A stretch of 64,000 nt of DNA, taken from NCBI GenBank assembly GCA_947561585.1, contig CANNZV010001440.1, positions 1 to 64,000 on the forward strand, in the 5' to 3' direction. Position numbers and translations under genes: made by a program. Below, piece by piece: positions 1 through 10,636 of the stretch. Within the stretch, counting starts at the first letter, position 1; every line of letters starts with the position of its first letter. Under the pieces are notes generated by a model. That model had not been told where the DNA came from, searched no databases, and was given only the letters and a program-made list of their open reading frames with translations. Source of the stretch: Caprella mutica (Eukaryota; Arthropoda; Malacostraca; Amphipoda; Caprellidae).

Positions 1-87
1 CGAGCCCCCCCTCCCTGTTTTTTTAATTCTTATTTACCTAGTTAAACAAATAAAGAATTACTTAGATAGAAATAACTGAGAGTTACT

Positions 88-236
88 AATGTAGTTTGTT
101 GTATCCGCTAGTTTGTTGTACTGCACACTTCATTATTGTTTAATGATCTGGCTTTGGGCGGCACGCCCCCCGATATACATATACCTATTTTATGTCTATT
201 CAGTAATGAACTACAAAAGTGTGAATAAGGATTAAA
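88..236 (-). repeat. Dispersed repeat R1, copy 1
   Basis: Shares the core TATCCGCTAGTTTGTTGTA, a TTTAATGAYCTGG segment and a CGATATACATA segment with copies near 10108 (opposite orientation), 32190 and 36545. The last two lie inside the arms of the foldback element at 31581-37368, so R1 is probably a module of that element family. No coding potential is seen. The window edge hides what lies to its left. Confidence 0.7.
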
Positions 237-267
237 TAGTATAGGTAAATAAGGATTTAAAAACAGG

Positions 268-352
268 GGTGGCTCGTGACCGGGGGCGCTCTTGACCGAG
301 GGGGGGGCTTATGACCTAGGGGGGCTCATGACCGAGGGGGCTTATGACCCAC
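268..352 (+). repeat. G-rich tandem repeat, GGGGCTYATGACC unit
   Basis: About four to five imperfect units of roughly 18-20 bp built on GGGGCTCATGACCGAGG. The same motif, GGGGCTCATGACC, occurs once just inside the right end of the hAT element at 10637-12117, so this array may be an amplified subterminal segment of such an element. Confidence 0.7.
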
Positions 353-397
353 ACCCCTTCTACATAGGCTAGGCAGTTACTCCCTGTCCTCAGAATA

Positions 398-554
398 GGG
401 TAAGTTCCAAATTATCAGGCGATTTCAAATTTTCGGTCACGTATGAAATATAGTATATAGCTACCTAATAGCTAATTAAAATAAAAGTTAATTTAATATA
501 GTTTTTCTTACGCGACCGAAAATGTGGAGCCGTCCGATATTTCGAAACTGATCC
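398..554. mobile_element. TA-flanked MITE in left arm of the palindrome
   Basis: It begins TA|GGGTAAGTTCC and ends with the degenerate complement GAAACTGATCC|TA. Terminal inverted repeats are about 46 bp around an AT-rich centre. The TA flanks are typical of Tc1/mariner-type insertions. The same element sits in the right arm (5297-5464) and in VPS45 intron 3 (41576-41684). Confidence 0.8.
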
Positions 555-1205
555 TAGTATCTTAAGTAAAGTGGTCTGATAATCTATATATTTTAAAACT
601 AGTTGGTGTACCTATAGGTAGGGTTACACAGCCAAATTCGGTTCTTTAATTTCTAATTGAGACCCTATTAAGAGAGTCTCAAAATCATTTTGAAATTAGT
701 TTAGCTATATACTGAATTGTTGAACATCATAATTTAAGCTCAATTTATGATAGGTTCTATTCATTTCACGAGTGCCTTGAAGTCATGATGGTTATTAATG
801 TTTCTGAGATAAGAGACCGCAGTTAGTTAAAGTGCCGCAATTTACCTACTTGACCCTAGTTTTCTATGACTGGGAGAACTCCATCCAGGGAGGTAGTCGG
901 AGGAGAACACCGTCCAGGGATTTAGCAGGGAGAACTCCAACCAGAGGTGAGCCTTTTGATATATTATACTTTCTTGGTATTTAATTAAAGTCTACATTAT
1001 GAGTGTATAATGAACAAAATTATGAGGATTAGCTAGAAAAATTCATTGCATTTATTAGAGCTAAATTTATACTGCATCTGAAGATTTATAATTAGTTTAA
1101 CATTTTATATAAATAATTTACCTATATGAAAGAATTCTCAGTTAATAATTCTTTTCATTTCTTTATTAATATATGGTTTTCTATATTTTCTGAATCTACT
1201 TTCAG

Positions 1206-1576
1206 ATCTTGATGAAGAATTGATGAAGTAGATCAACGTCATCAACTATGGGAGTCCTCTTCAATTCCTTTGAATGGTTCAGGAACAATTATGCTAGGTC
1301 AAAGTAAGTATTTGAAAATATTAGATGATTTCTAAATATGTATTTGCAATATGATTAGCTTTTACTTTTGCATATGCTTTCAGGGATTCCAGACATGAAA
1401 TGAATATCGAAGCTGTCGCTATCTCATCACAAAAGGAAAAAGAGTAGGTGATGTTATTGATAATGTATATGAACGATACTGTGAATTTCTATTCAATATA
1501 TATTAATATACGAATCTCTTATTTCAGGAATTGGCAACCTACAGTCGTGAAAGAAAGTGACGAGAATTCAAATTAA
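1206..1576 (+). pseudogene. Three-exon coding relic in left arm, unknown family
   Basis: Three exon-like blocks (1206-1303, 1384-1443, 1528-1576) are joined by two short introns with GTAAGT/CAG and GTAGGT/CAG borders. From 1227 the joined frame stays open to a TAA at 1574-1576. It contains FNSFEWFRNNY, then SSQKEKE, then an acidic tail. The mirrored copy at 4284-4647 keeps the same frame with conservative changes (its tail reads VVTDSDEDS), which argues for a once-real protein end. A possible upstream exon ends at 946 with the donor AG|GTGAGC. Joined to exon 1 it would be in a different frame and stop at 1229-1231, so the gene model is incomplete. I do not recognise the family. It could be the C-terminus of a transposon-encoded protein or a captured host gene. 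Confidence 0.5.
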
Positions 1577-2224
1577 ACTTCTAAATAATAAATCTAAAAC
1601 TTAAATGTTTATATTTCGTTTTCAATTTGACCTTGGTAATTCTATTAGCATATTTCAATATCAGTGCCTATGAGTAAGATGAATTGCACTAAAATATTGT
1701 TTAGAAGATAAAGGCTTTATCATTAATTTATTATTCATTAAGTTATAGTACAATTGCAGCATATCAAAGATTTATCAACTTTTGTAATCTAGCCTGGTTA
1801 ATTTATTCATCTAGCCTACCTATTTATCACTACGTAAAGTTATTTATGTCATCTAACTACTTATTTATAAACTGACCTGATGAGATTACTTATTCAATCT
1901 AATCTATTAATTTACAACTGATAACCATATATCAATTCATAGGATCGAAAACATTTCAAAAAGCAAGGATAGGTCTAGGTGATCAATTATTTTTTAAAAT
2001 TAAAATAGTATGCATATCACAGAAGCAAAAGTAGAAAATAAATGTGAACATGTTAGATTTGGTCCTAGAAAATAAATAGTCTAATCTAATTGATACCGGG
2101 ACCTAACTCGAGATTATAATTTAATAGAGTAAATATAGTGACTGAAAAAGTCTTGTAAAAAGTCTGGCTACTGCTAACCAGACCGATATTTCAACCTACT
2201 CTATAATAGTTGATATACATTTAC

Positions 2225-2735
2225 TTAGTTTACAAGTAGTTGATATAACCAACACGAGAAGATGATATAACCTACACGAGTAGTTGATATAACCAACATG
2301 AGTAGTTGATATAACCAACATGAGTAGTTGATATCACCTATACGAGTAGTTAATGTAACCTACACGAGTAGTTGGTATAACCTACACGAGTGGTTGGTAT
2401 AACCTACACGAGTAGTTAGTATAACCTACATGAGTAGTTGGTATTATCTACACAAGCAGTGGGTATAACCTACACGAGTAGTTGATATAACCAACACGAG
2501 TAGTTGATATAACCTAACCGAGTAGTTCATATAACCTACATGAGTAGTTGATATCACCTATACGAGTAGTTAAAGTAACCTACACGAGTAGTTAGTATAA
2601 CCTACACGAGAAGTTGGTATAACTTACACGAGTAGTTGGTAAAACCTACACAAGCAGTTGGTATAACCTACACAAGTAGTTGGTATAACACATAGGAGTG
2701 ATTGGAGAAACATACACAAGTAGTTGATGTAACCT
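2225..2735 (+). repeat. 22-bp minisatellite, left arm
   Basis: More than 20 imperfect copies of TAGTTGGTATAACCTACACG plus AG. It is longer than its mirror array in the right arm (3400-3690), so the arrays have changed length independently since the arms formed. Confidence 0.9.
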
Positions 2736-3399
2736 TGTTCTGTAGTTGTTTTAACCATTACATATAATTGGTTCAACCATCACGAGCAGTTTTGACTATC
2801 ACAGGTAGTTGTTGTGACCATCGGGAATTAAAAATAATCAACTCACATATGTGTTGTTTTAACCAACGTCAATTTAACTCATATTAAATAGTACCTGCAA
2901 CTCACCACGTAGGTAGGCGCACAGATAAACCATAAAATTTAGTCAAAACAAATCAAATATGATTTGATTCAACTAATCCTTTCTCTGTGTGTGATAACTG
3001 ATACACCAAATTATATATTTAAGCTCCTTACCATACATTTTTTTTTTTCAGTCAATATGACTATATAATAACCTCACCGTGTTTTTCTGTAAACCGTTTG
3101 AAATTTATAGCGTTTTTTTAAATATACAGTATATAATAGAAATCTAGAATATAATACACACAGAGAAAGGATTAGTTGAATCAAATCATATTTGATTTGT
3201 TTTGACTAAATTTTATGGTTTATCTTTGCGCCTACCTACGTGGTGAGTTGCAGGTACTATTTAATATGAGTTAAATTGACGTTGGTTACAACAACACATA
3301 ATTATGTAAGTTGATTATTTTTAATTCCCGATGGTCACAACAACTACCTGTGATAGTCAAAACTACTCGTGATGGTTGAACCAATTGTATGTAATGGTT

Positions 3400-3690
3400 A
3401 CATCAACTACTTGTGTATGTTTCTCCAATCACTCCTATGTGTTATACCAACTACTCGTGTAGGTTATACCAACTACTCGTGTCGGTTATAGTATCAACTA
3501 CTCGTGTAGGTTATACCAACTACTTGTGTAGGTTATACCAACTACTCGTGTAGGTTATACCAACTACTCGTGTAGGTTATACCAACTACTTGTGTAGGTT
3601 ATACCAACTACTCGTGTAGGTTATATCAACTACTCTAGTAGGTTATATCAACTACTAGTAAACTAAGTAAATGTATATCAACTATTAGTG
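3400..3690 (-). repeat. 22-bp minisatellite, right arm
   Basis: About 12 copies of the complement of the left-arm unit (CTCGTGTAGGTTATACCAAC plus TA). Together with 2225-2735 it flanks the palindrome centre. Confidence 0.9.
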
Positions 3691-4283
3691 TAGGTTGAAA
3701 TATCGGTCCGGTTAGCAGTAGCCAGACTTTTTACATGACTTTTTCAGTCACAATATTTACTCTATCAAATTATCATCTCGAGTTAGGTCCCGGTATCAAT
3801 TAGAGTAGACTATTTATTTTCTAAGACCAAATCTAACATGTTCATTTATTTTCTACTTTTGCTTCTGTGATATGCATACTATTTTGATTTTAAAAAAATA
3901 ATTGATATCCAAGACCTATTCTTGCTTTTTGAAATGTTTTCAATCCGGTGAATTGATATATGGTAATTAGTTGTAAATTAATAGATTAGATTGAATAAGT
4001 AATCTCATCAGGTCAGTTTATAAATAAGTAGTTAGATGACGTAAATAACTTTACGTAGTGATAAATAGGTAGGCTGGATGAATTAATTAACCAGGCTAGA
4101 TTACAAAAGTTGATAGAATAAATCTTTGATATGCTGCAATTATACTATAACTTAATGAATAATAATAAAGCCTTTATCTTCTAAACCATATTTTGGTGCA
4201 ATTCATTTTACTCATAGACACTGATAGTCTTTGAACCAAGGTCAAATTGAAAACGAAATATAAACATTTGAGTTTTAGATTTA

Positions 4284-4647
4284 TTATTTAGAAGTACAAT
4301 TTGAATCCTCGTCACTGTCTGTTACGACTATAGGTTGCCAATTCCTGAAATAAGAGATTAGTATATTAATATAAATATAATAGAAATTTATAGTATCGTT
4401 TATATACATTATCAATAACATCACCAACTCTTTTTCCTTTTGTGATGAGATAGCGACAGCTTCGATATTCTTTTCATGTCTGGAATCCTTAAAAGCATAT
4501 AAAAAAGAGAGAGCTAATCATATTGCAAATACACATTTAAAATACCTACTTTGACTTAGCATAATTGTTCCTGAACCATTCAAAGGAATTGAAAAGGACT
4601 TCGATGGTTGATGACGTTGATCTACTCCATCAATTCTTCATAAAGAT
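4284..4647 (-). pseudogene. Three-exon coding relic in right arm
   Basis: Mirror copy of 1206-1576. On the minus strand the exon-like blocks are 4647-4550, about 4488-4429, and 4344-4284. The middle acceptor has drifted (CAG became AAG, moving the cut by one base), so this copy would no longer splice in frame as written. The last exon reads NWQPIVVTDSDEDSN and ends at a stop at 4286-4284. Confidence 0.5.
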
Positions 4648-5296
4648 CTGAAAGTAGACTCAGAAAATATAGAAAACCATATTAATAGAGAAATGAAGAG
4701 AATTATTAACTGAGAATTGTTTCATATAAGTAAATTATTTATATAAAATGTTAAACTAATTATAAATCTTCAGATGCAGTATAAATTTAGCTCTAATAAA
4801 TGCAATGGATTCTCCTGGCTAATCCTCATAATTTTGTTCATTATACACTCTTAATTTAGACTTTAATTGAATACCAAAAAAGTATAATATATTAAAAGGC
4901 TCACCTCTGGTTGGAGTTCTCCCTGCCAAATCCCTGGACGTTGTTCTCTTCCGACTACCTCCCTGGATGGAGTTCTCCCGGTCATAGAAAACTAGGGTCA
5001 AGTATAGGTAAATTGCGGCACTTTAACTAACTGCGGTCTCTTATCTCAGAAACATTAATAACCACCATGGCTTCAAGGTACTCGTGAAATAAATAAAACC
5101 TATCATAAATTGAGCTTATTATGATATTCAACAATTCAATATATAGCTAAACTAATTTCAGAATGATTTTGAGACTCTCTTAATAGGGCCACAATTGGAA
5201 ATTAAAGAACCGAATTTACCTGTGTAACCCTACCTATAGGTACACTAACTAGTTTTAAAATATATAGATTATCAGAACACTTAACTTAAGATACTA

Positions 5297-5464
5297 GGAT
5301 AAGTTGCGAAATATGACGGTTCCACATTTTCGGTCGCCTAAGAAAAACTATATAAAATAATAATCAACTTTTATTTTAATTAGCTATTAGGTAGCTATAT
5401 ACAGTATACTATATTTCATACGTGACCGAAAATTTGAAATCGCCTGATAATTTGGAACTTACCC
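5297..5464. mobile_element. TA-flanked MITE in right arm of the palindrome
   Basis: TA|GGATAAGTTGCG on the left and GGAACTTACCC|TA on the right. It is the counterpart of 398-554, so it was present before or was copied with the arm duplication. Confidence 0.8.
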
Positions 5465-5512
5465 TATTTGAGGACATTGCAGTAACTGCCTAGCCTATGT
5501 AGAAGGTATTGA

Positions 5513-5924
5513 CACTGAAAAAAAAACAGCTAGGTAGGTATGATACTTAGATAAATTAAACATATAATAATCTAGGAAATTAGTTTGGATATCAGTTTAC
5601 AAACTGGAAGACAATAATAAAAATTTATTATTATAAAGGTAAATACTGATAATCAGCTCTTCAAATAACTACCTAGTAGCCGCCAGAATATCAATCGCCA
5701 AAATTTTAGAATATTTAGGCTTACATTTATCAATTTATTAATGGAATTAATTAATAATTAATAATCGATTGGCAGCAATACGCTATTGTTTGAACTTGAA
5801 TAAAAATGGTATTGAGGAGCGTTCACATTCAACACGTAACACACTTAAAACAAGATTTGAACTGTAAAGTGTTAGCCGATTAATTGGCTTTGAGGAAAGC
5901 ATAAGTTGCCACATACTCATTTGA
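5513..5924. other. AT-rich stretch, no feature seen
   Basis: No gene, clear repeat or inverted structure was recognised. A 61-codon minus-strand frame at 5783-5968 runs into the tandem repeat and shows no protein motif. Confidence 0.5.
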
Positions 5925-6480
5925 TTTAATTCCCACCTAAACTTAAAATAAGTAGCACCAACTCTCATAGTAAGTTAATTTATACACCAGATAAATAAGA
6001 TTAACAGTCTTTGTGGGTTACTTTATCACACTATGTCTTAGTTGTTTTAACTCACACCTAAACTTACAAAAAAGTAGCGCCAACTCTCATAGTTAGTTAA
6101 TTCATACACTGCAGAATATACTGGATTAACAGTCTTTGTGGGTTACTATAACACACTATGTCATAGTTGAATTAACTCGCACCAAAAATTATAAAAATTA
6201 GCGTCAACTCTCATAGTAAGTTAATTCATACACTAGATACATTGAATTAACAATCTTTGTGAGTTTCTTCAACACACTATGTCCTAGTTGTTTTAACATA
6301 TGTTCAAAACTCCCAAAACGTAATTCTAACTCTCATAGTAAGTTGATTCAATCCATAAAATGACTTGAATTAACTATGTTTGGTGACACACCACGTCATA
6401 GTTGTTTTGACACACGTGAAAACATGAATGTAGTCCAACCAACTCACGCAATAAATTGATTCAAAGCATAAATTGTTGAC
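5925..6480. repeat. 121-bp tandem repeat, about 4.5 copies
   Basis: Each unit contains CCAACTCTCATAGTAAGTTA, then AACAGTCTTTGTGGGTTACT, then ACACACTATGTCATAGTTG. Units begin near 5925, 6048, 6169, 6290 and 6410. Similarity decays toward the right, with the last units more diverged. Confidence 0.85.
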
Positions 6481-7257
6481 CCATTAAATATGAGTAAACT
6501 TTTTTCTCTTTGATAGCATCACGTACGAAAACATTTTGATCCACATTTTATCTTTTATTGTTTAATTGATGTTTATTTGTAGATTTATATTGTACTTAAC
6601 TATAGCTATGTATTTATATCTGTCACATAGAGTATACATATATGCCCTAAAATCTATAATCTACCTCATTATTATTATTGCATGCCATTGTTAATTGCAC
6701 CCTATTATTTCATGCCTATCATAGTTTTTTGTTTATGGAAATTATGTTCACATGAAAATATCAAATTAAAGTAATACAATTCTAAACTACAAACAGTCTG
6801 ATTTTTTAAAAGTCAATTCGTCACTTGTAGAATCTTAAAATATAAAATACATGGTTATAAATGTATAACATTTAATCACGAATTCTTGTTTACATAATAG
6901 TGCAAGCCGATTCACACATACCTACAGTCGGTGATACAATTTACAATATCTCAAAAATGTAACATGTCATTTGAATCCTGCGAAACTATTAAATTATTCT
7001 GTTCACTCGTCATATAATTGTTAGTTTCATAGATTTCACTAGTTTATACCTATTTGAATATTGCCCAAATTAAGTTGTGATATATACTCTAATGAATCTA
7101 ATCTATAGCAGTTTAAATAATCAAGTTTCTACTAATTTGTGGCTACTAGATATAAATAGGCATAAAATTTTCATATTTATCATGTGATTATTTTTATCCT
7201 TTGTTTTTATTACCTATGAAATTACGCGCCTACCAATTTACTTTCATCAGTCACTCT
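6481..7257. other. AT-rich stretch, no feature seen
   Basis: No coding region or clear repeat was recognised on either strand. Confidence 0.5.
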
Positions 7258-7395
7258 TTTTCTGAAGACCTACTTTCCTTTTGACTGCCTCTCCAAGTCC
7301 CTAATTTCATAGTTCTCCTTGACTTCATGCGATATAGTCACGATATGGCCGAAGCAGACGTTCAACCTCTGATAAATTTATTAATTCCATCTATT
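7258..7395 (+). mobile_element. SINE-like repeat R2, 3' fragment
   Basis: Only the tail is present: CTTTCCTTTTGACTGC..., CGATATGGCC, GAAGCAGACGTT, then an AT-rich end. Fuller copies are at 26099-26548, 45000-45505 and 50600-51020. Confidence 0.6.
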
Positions 7396-7645
7396 GCTTT
7401 TTGACTATTTTGTTACAATCTCACAGTCCTCGTACTCTTTTCAAAATCTAATTCTTAATTATTTTTCTCATTCATAATTAAATCTCATGGACCCTATTTC
7501 CGTGCCAGTGCATTTTAGATATTTTTGTAAATTATGCTATCTAATTATTCACTAGGATGTTTAATTTTGTTTTGTTTATTCGCAGTTACAAATATCTATT
7601 TTTTTAACAATTACAAATAATACTTCTTGCACGCATCTTAATTCA

Positions 7646-7733
7646 TTCTACTAAGCCCAAATACCCAAAGTAAGTTCTACTAAGCCCAAATACCCAAAGT
7701 AAGTTCTACTAAGCCCAAATACCCAAAGTAAGT
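7646..7733 (+). repeat. 29-bp tandem repeat, 3 copies
   Basis: Three identical units of TTCTACTAAGCCCAAATACC plus CAAAGTAAG. Identity implies recent expansion. Confidence 0.95.
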
Positions 7734-8118
7734 TTATTTGACGCTCGTGCTCATTTCTGATATAGTTTTGAATTTTGATGAGATAACTAAATGTTTTAGA
7801 TAATCAATTGTATATTAGATAAATATTCATGTATCAATATGTCTAACTTGCATAACACTAATAAAGACTCGGACAAACGCACTGTGTTTCAATCGGCGGC
7901 TAGTTTCGAAATATAGAACCTTCCTAAAAACATAACCTATTTAAAGATATGATATCTACCTAGAAACATAAAAACTTCCTGAAAATATAAAACATATGTA
8001 AAAATAAAAATAAAACCTACGTCAAAGTAAATATAACAAATTCAAAAATAAACCATATTAGGTAGGACTTTGGCTATAAAGATTAAAACAATATCTTCTA
8101 TATTTTTTGAGGTATTAG

Positions 8119-8215
8119 GAAATTTCGCCGCACGGAAATTTCACCGTATGGAAATTTCGCCGTACGGAAATTTCACCGTATGGAAATTTCGCCGTACGGA
8201 AACTTCGTCGTGAAG
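8119..8215 (+). repeat. 16-bp minisatellite GGAAATTTCGCCGTAC, 6 copies
   Basis: Units alternate between GGAAATTTCGCCGTAC and GGAAATTTCACCGTAT, so the working period is probably 32 bp. A single reverse-complement piece (TACGGCGAAATTTCC) occurs near 57709. Confidence 0.9.
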
Positions 8216-8440
8216 AATTTGGTTGAATATTGTTTGAGGTAGGAATTACCTTGACCTTTGACCGGATCTTTCCTATAGTTCTACCAGCAATTAAGTTCCT
8301 GGAGATTGACCAATCGTTCCTCCAAATTTTAGGCTATTTGGCTGAATAATTTTTGAGTTATGCGATACCAAGATGATAAATAAATAAATGCCGGATAAAA
8401 TATATCTTTCCGCAAATTTGCGAAGGTAATTATGTATTGG
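8216..8440 (+). repeat. Single copy of CCTTGACCTTTGACC repeat with terminal module
   Basis: Contains CCTTGACCTTTGACCGGATC, GACCAATCGTTCC, TTTTTGAGTTATG, GATGATAAATAAATAAATG and a GCGAAGGTAAT end. The same modules, tandemly amplified, occur at 34120-34960 and 52135-52608. Confidence 0.8.
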
Positions 8441-8685
8441 GCTTTAAGTCTGTGACCCCTGGACACATTAAATTAATTGTTCAATATAATAAATAAAGTA
8501 TTGATATATGTTATATACTGTAAACGTTACAATATTTATAGTTGGTGTGCATACGCATTGTGCAATGTGCATTATGCATGCAGTGTGCAAGATAGTCACT
8601 GAAGTATCTCAAAAACTACAATTCTATCAAATACAAATGCATATTGCATATTAGCAACCAACTCTGACGTCAGATATGTTATTAA

Positions 8686-9727
8686 CCGTGCACGGACATC
8701 TCGCACGGACATCTCGTCCACGGATAATTCGTCCACGAAATACTTTATTTTGTATTTTGATTATAATGTGTAGTGTACATATTGTGTATTATATATTATT
8801 TATATATATTCTGCTGTATAAAACACCCTTTGTTGATGGTCTTTGCCTTAATTCTTATCGCAATCTTTTTCTCCTGCTCTTACTGGCCGGCAACAGGAAT
8901 ATAATTAAACTGAATATTATATTTAATGATTATTCAGGTAGGCCTCGCTTTTATTGTACCTCGGTCTTATAAAATCTGTAATAATAGCTAGGCATGTCTC
9001 GTAGATATTATAGTACATATAGATAGAAGACGGAAACCTTTTTTTCTTTGTTTACAATAACTAAAATTTTTGCTGTGTATTTTAACAAAAACTACCATAA
9101 ACATCAATATTAGTCCTCAGATTAGCTTATTGATTCAGAAATTAGTTTTTAAGACGGAATTTTTTGAACAGTGACTACATAAAATACATGCATTATATAA
9201 AATAAATAACTAGATATTGGTACTTTTTAGTGCTACTTTAAATTATATAAACGTAAGCACGACCATGTTTTCGGACTGTTCCATATTTCCATATAAGCAT
9301 ACAAAATAATTAGTATTTACCTCTCTTTTAATTATTTTATTCTCATTCTTACGTTTCCACTTTTAATCTTGTTAGTGCCCTGTTGTTTCAGTTCCATATT
9401 TTGGATACTCATAACTCATTAATTAATGCAAAATATTACAGGAGGTAAATAATTTAATGATACAGTCAACCCGTTTAGCATATCTAATTTCATAACTGTA
9501 ATCGATAGATAAACATTTTTTATGTGTTCTTATGAAATGGTTCGGCTAGTTTCTAAAAATCACTATAATAATATTATTTATTTTTACCTGGCTACTAATG
9601 TAATAATAAAAAATAAAATGAAATATATCCCATATGCACGTGAAAATACAAAATAAAGCAATTCGTGGACGAATTGTCCGTGGACGAGATGTGGACGAAA
9701 TATCCGTGGACGAAATGTCCTAGTCCC
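8686..9727. mobile_element. TIR element with CGTCCACGG termini and 8-bp TSD
   Basis: Flanked by GTTATTAA at 8678-8685 and again at 9728-9735. Each end consists of short degenerate repeats of CGTCCACGGA and GGACATTTCG in opposite orientation. The 1.04-kb interior is AT-rich. A 98-codon frame at 8676-8972 is hydrophobic but begins in the terminal repeats and has no recognisable domain. The 8-bp duplication suggests a hAT-like or similar transposase supplied in trans; this is an inference. Confidence 0.75.
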
Positions 9728-9735
9728 GTTATTAA

Positions 9736-10107
9736 TTTGTACAGACTATCCTGTCTGCGGTAAAAAGATATTTTATAAAAAAAATCCAGGAGAATTTTTT
9801 TCGATGAGAATTACTGGATATTTAATATTATTTGGTATAGCTGTATCAGACATAGCTACGTATATGTTACCACAATAATAAAAAAAAGTAAATAGATAAG
9901 TGGAATAATAATCAATGTTATTCAGATTGATTAATTTTGTTAAATTTGGCTATCATGAGATTGGAACTAAATTGACTAGGTAATATAATAATTATTATTA
10001 TCATTTAACTTTATCTTAATTTCCTAAGTTCCTAACTATAAGTATATTTGTTTCTTATCAATAATCGATTACAGAGTAATTCGGTATAACCGGGTACTAT
10101 TCTCTGG
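9736..10107. other. AT-rich stretch, no feature seen
   Basis: No coding region or clear repeat was recognised. Confidence 0.5.
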
Positions 10108-10292
10108 TCCGACGCCCCATTAGTCTGACACTTTTGCAGTTTATTTCTGATTTAACATCAAATATATTATGTATATCGAGGGGCGTCCCGCCCACCGGAC
10201 CCTCCTGCCAGGTCATTAATCAATCATGAAGTGTGCAGTACTGTAGTACAACTAACTAGCGGATACAACAAACTACATTAAATGATGAAATC
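10108..10292 (+). repeat. Dispersed repeat R1, copy 2
   Basis: Contains CCCCATTAGTCTGACACTTTT, TATATCGAGGGGCG, CTGCCAGGTCATTAA and TAGCGGATACAACAAACTAC in order. It matches R1 at 32190 in the same orientation and 88-236 in the opposite one. Confidence 0.75.
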
Positions 10293-10636
10293 GAATGATT
10301 GCATCATACAAATTAATATTAGAAATACATTAAAATAAGAGAGAAATAAAGAAATTAGAAATGAAAGAAAAAATTATTTTATTACTTGGATTATTTATTA
10401 ATTTAGTATACATAAGGTAGCAAAATTATTTGGCACATTGGTTTTTCTTTTCTTTCTCAAAAAATACCAAGTCAAATTTAATGAAATTCACACTTAATAT
10501 GTTAACAGACATTATCTATCCAAAAATGAAATTCAAATGTAGAAATTATTAATTAGCAAAAACACAACTTAGCCATATGCAAAAGTATTTGACACTCTGT
10601 CAAATATCATACATAGGCGCTGCCTAAGCAGTAAGC

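Larger units (their letters stand above)
355..5512. mobile_element. Giant palindromic (foldback-like) element, 5.2 kb
   Basis: The left arm (about 355-2991) is repeated in inverted orientation at about 3156-5512, leaving a spacer of about 165 bp. The arms match along their whole length with scattered substitutions and indels (roughly 90-95% by eye). Most of the length difference comes from a shorter minisatellite in the right arm. Each arm carries, from outside to inside, a TA-flanked MITE, a block of GGGAGAACTCCA repeats, a three-exon coding relic, and a 22-bp minisatellite. No clear target-site duplication is visible at the outer edges: CCTTCTACATAGG on the left and its complement on the right are followed by unrelated bases. 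The layout resembles foldback elements, whose long inverted arms hold tandem repeats, but the family is unknown. An inverted segmental duplication is the alternative. Confidence 0.85.

Noticed and set aside
2225..3690. Regular repeats suggesting a CRISPR array
   Set aside because: Head-to-tail 22-bp repeats without unique spacers, in a eukaryotic genome with introns. They are minisatellites.
355..5512. Palindrome as a pure assembly mirror artefact
   Set aside because: The arms differ by many substitutions and indels and by minisatellite length, which an artefactual mirror would not show. Long reads would still be decisive.
8676..8972. 98-codon hydrophobic frame as a membrane protein gene
   Set aside because: Starts inside the target duplication and terminal repeats of a transposable element, is very AT-rich, and has no support from splice sites or motifs.
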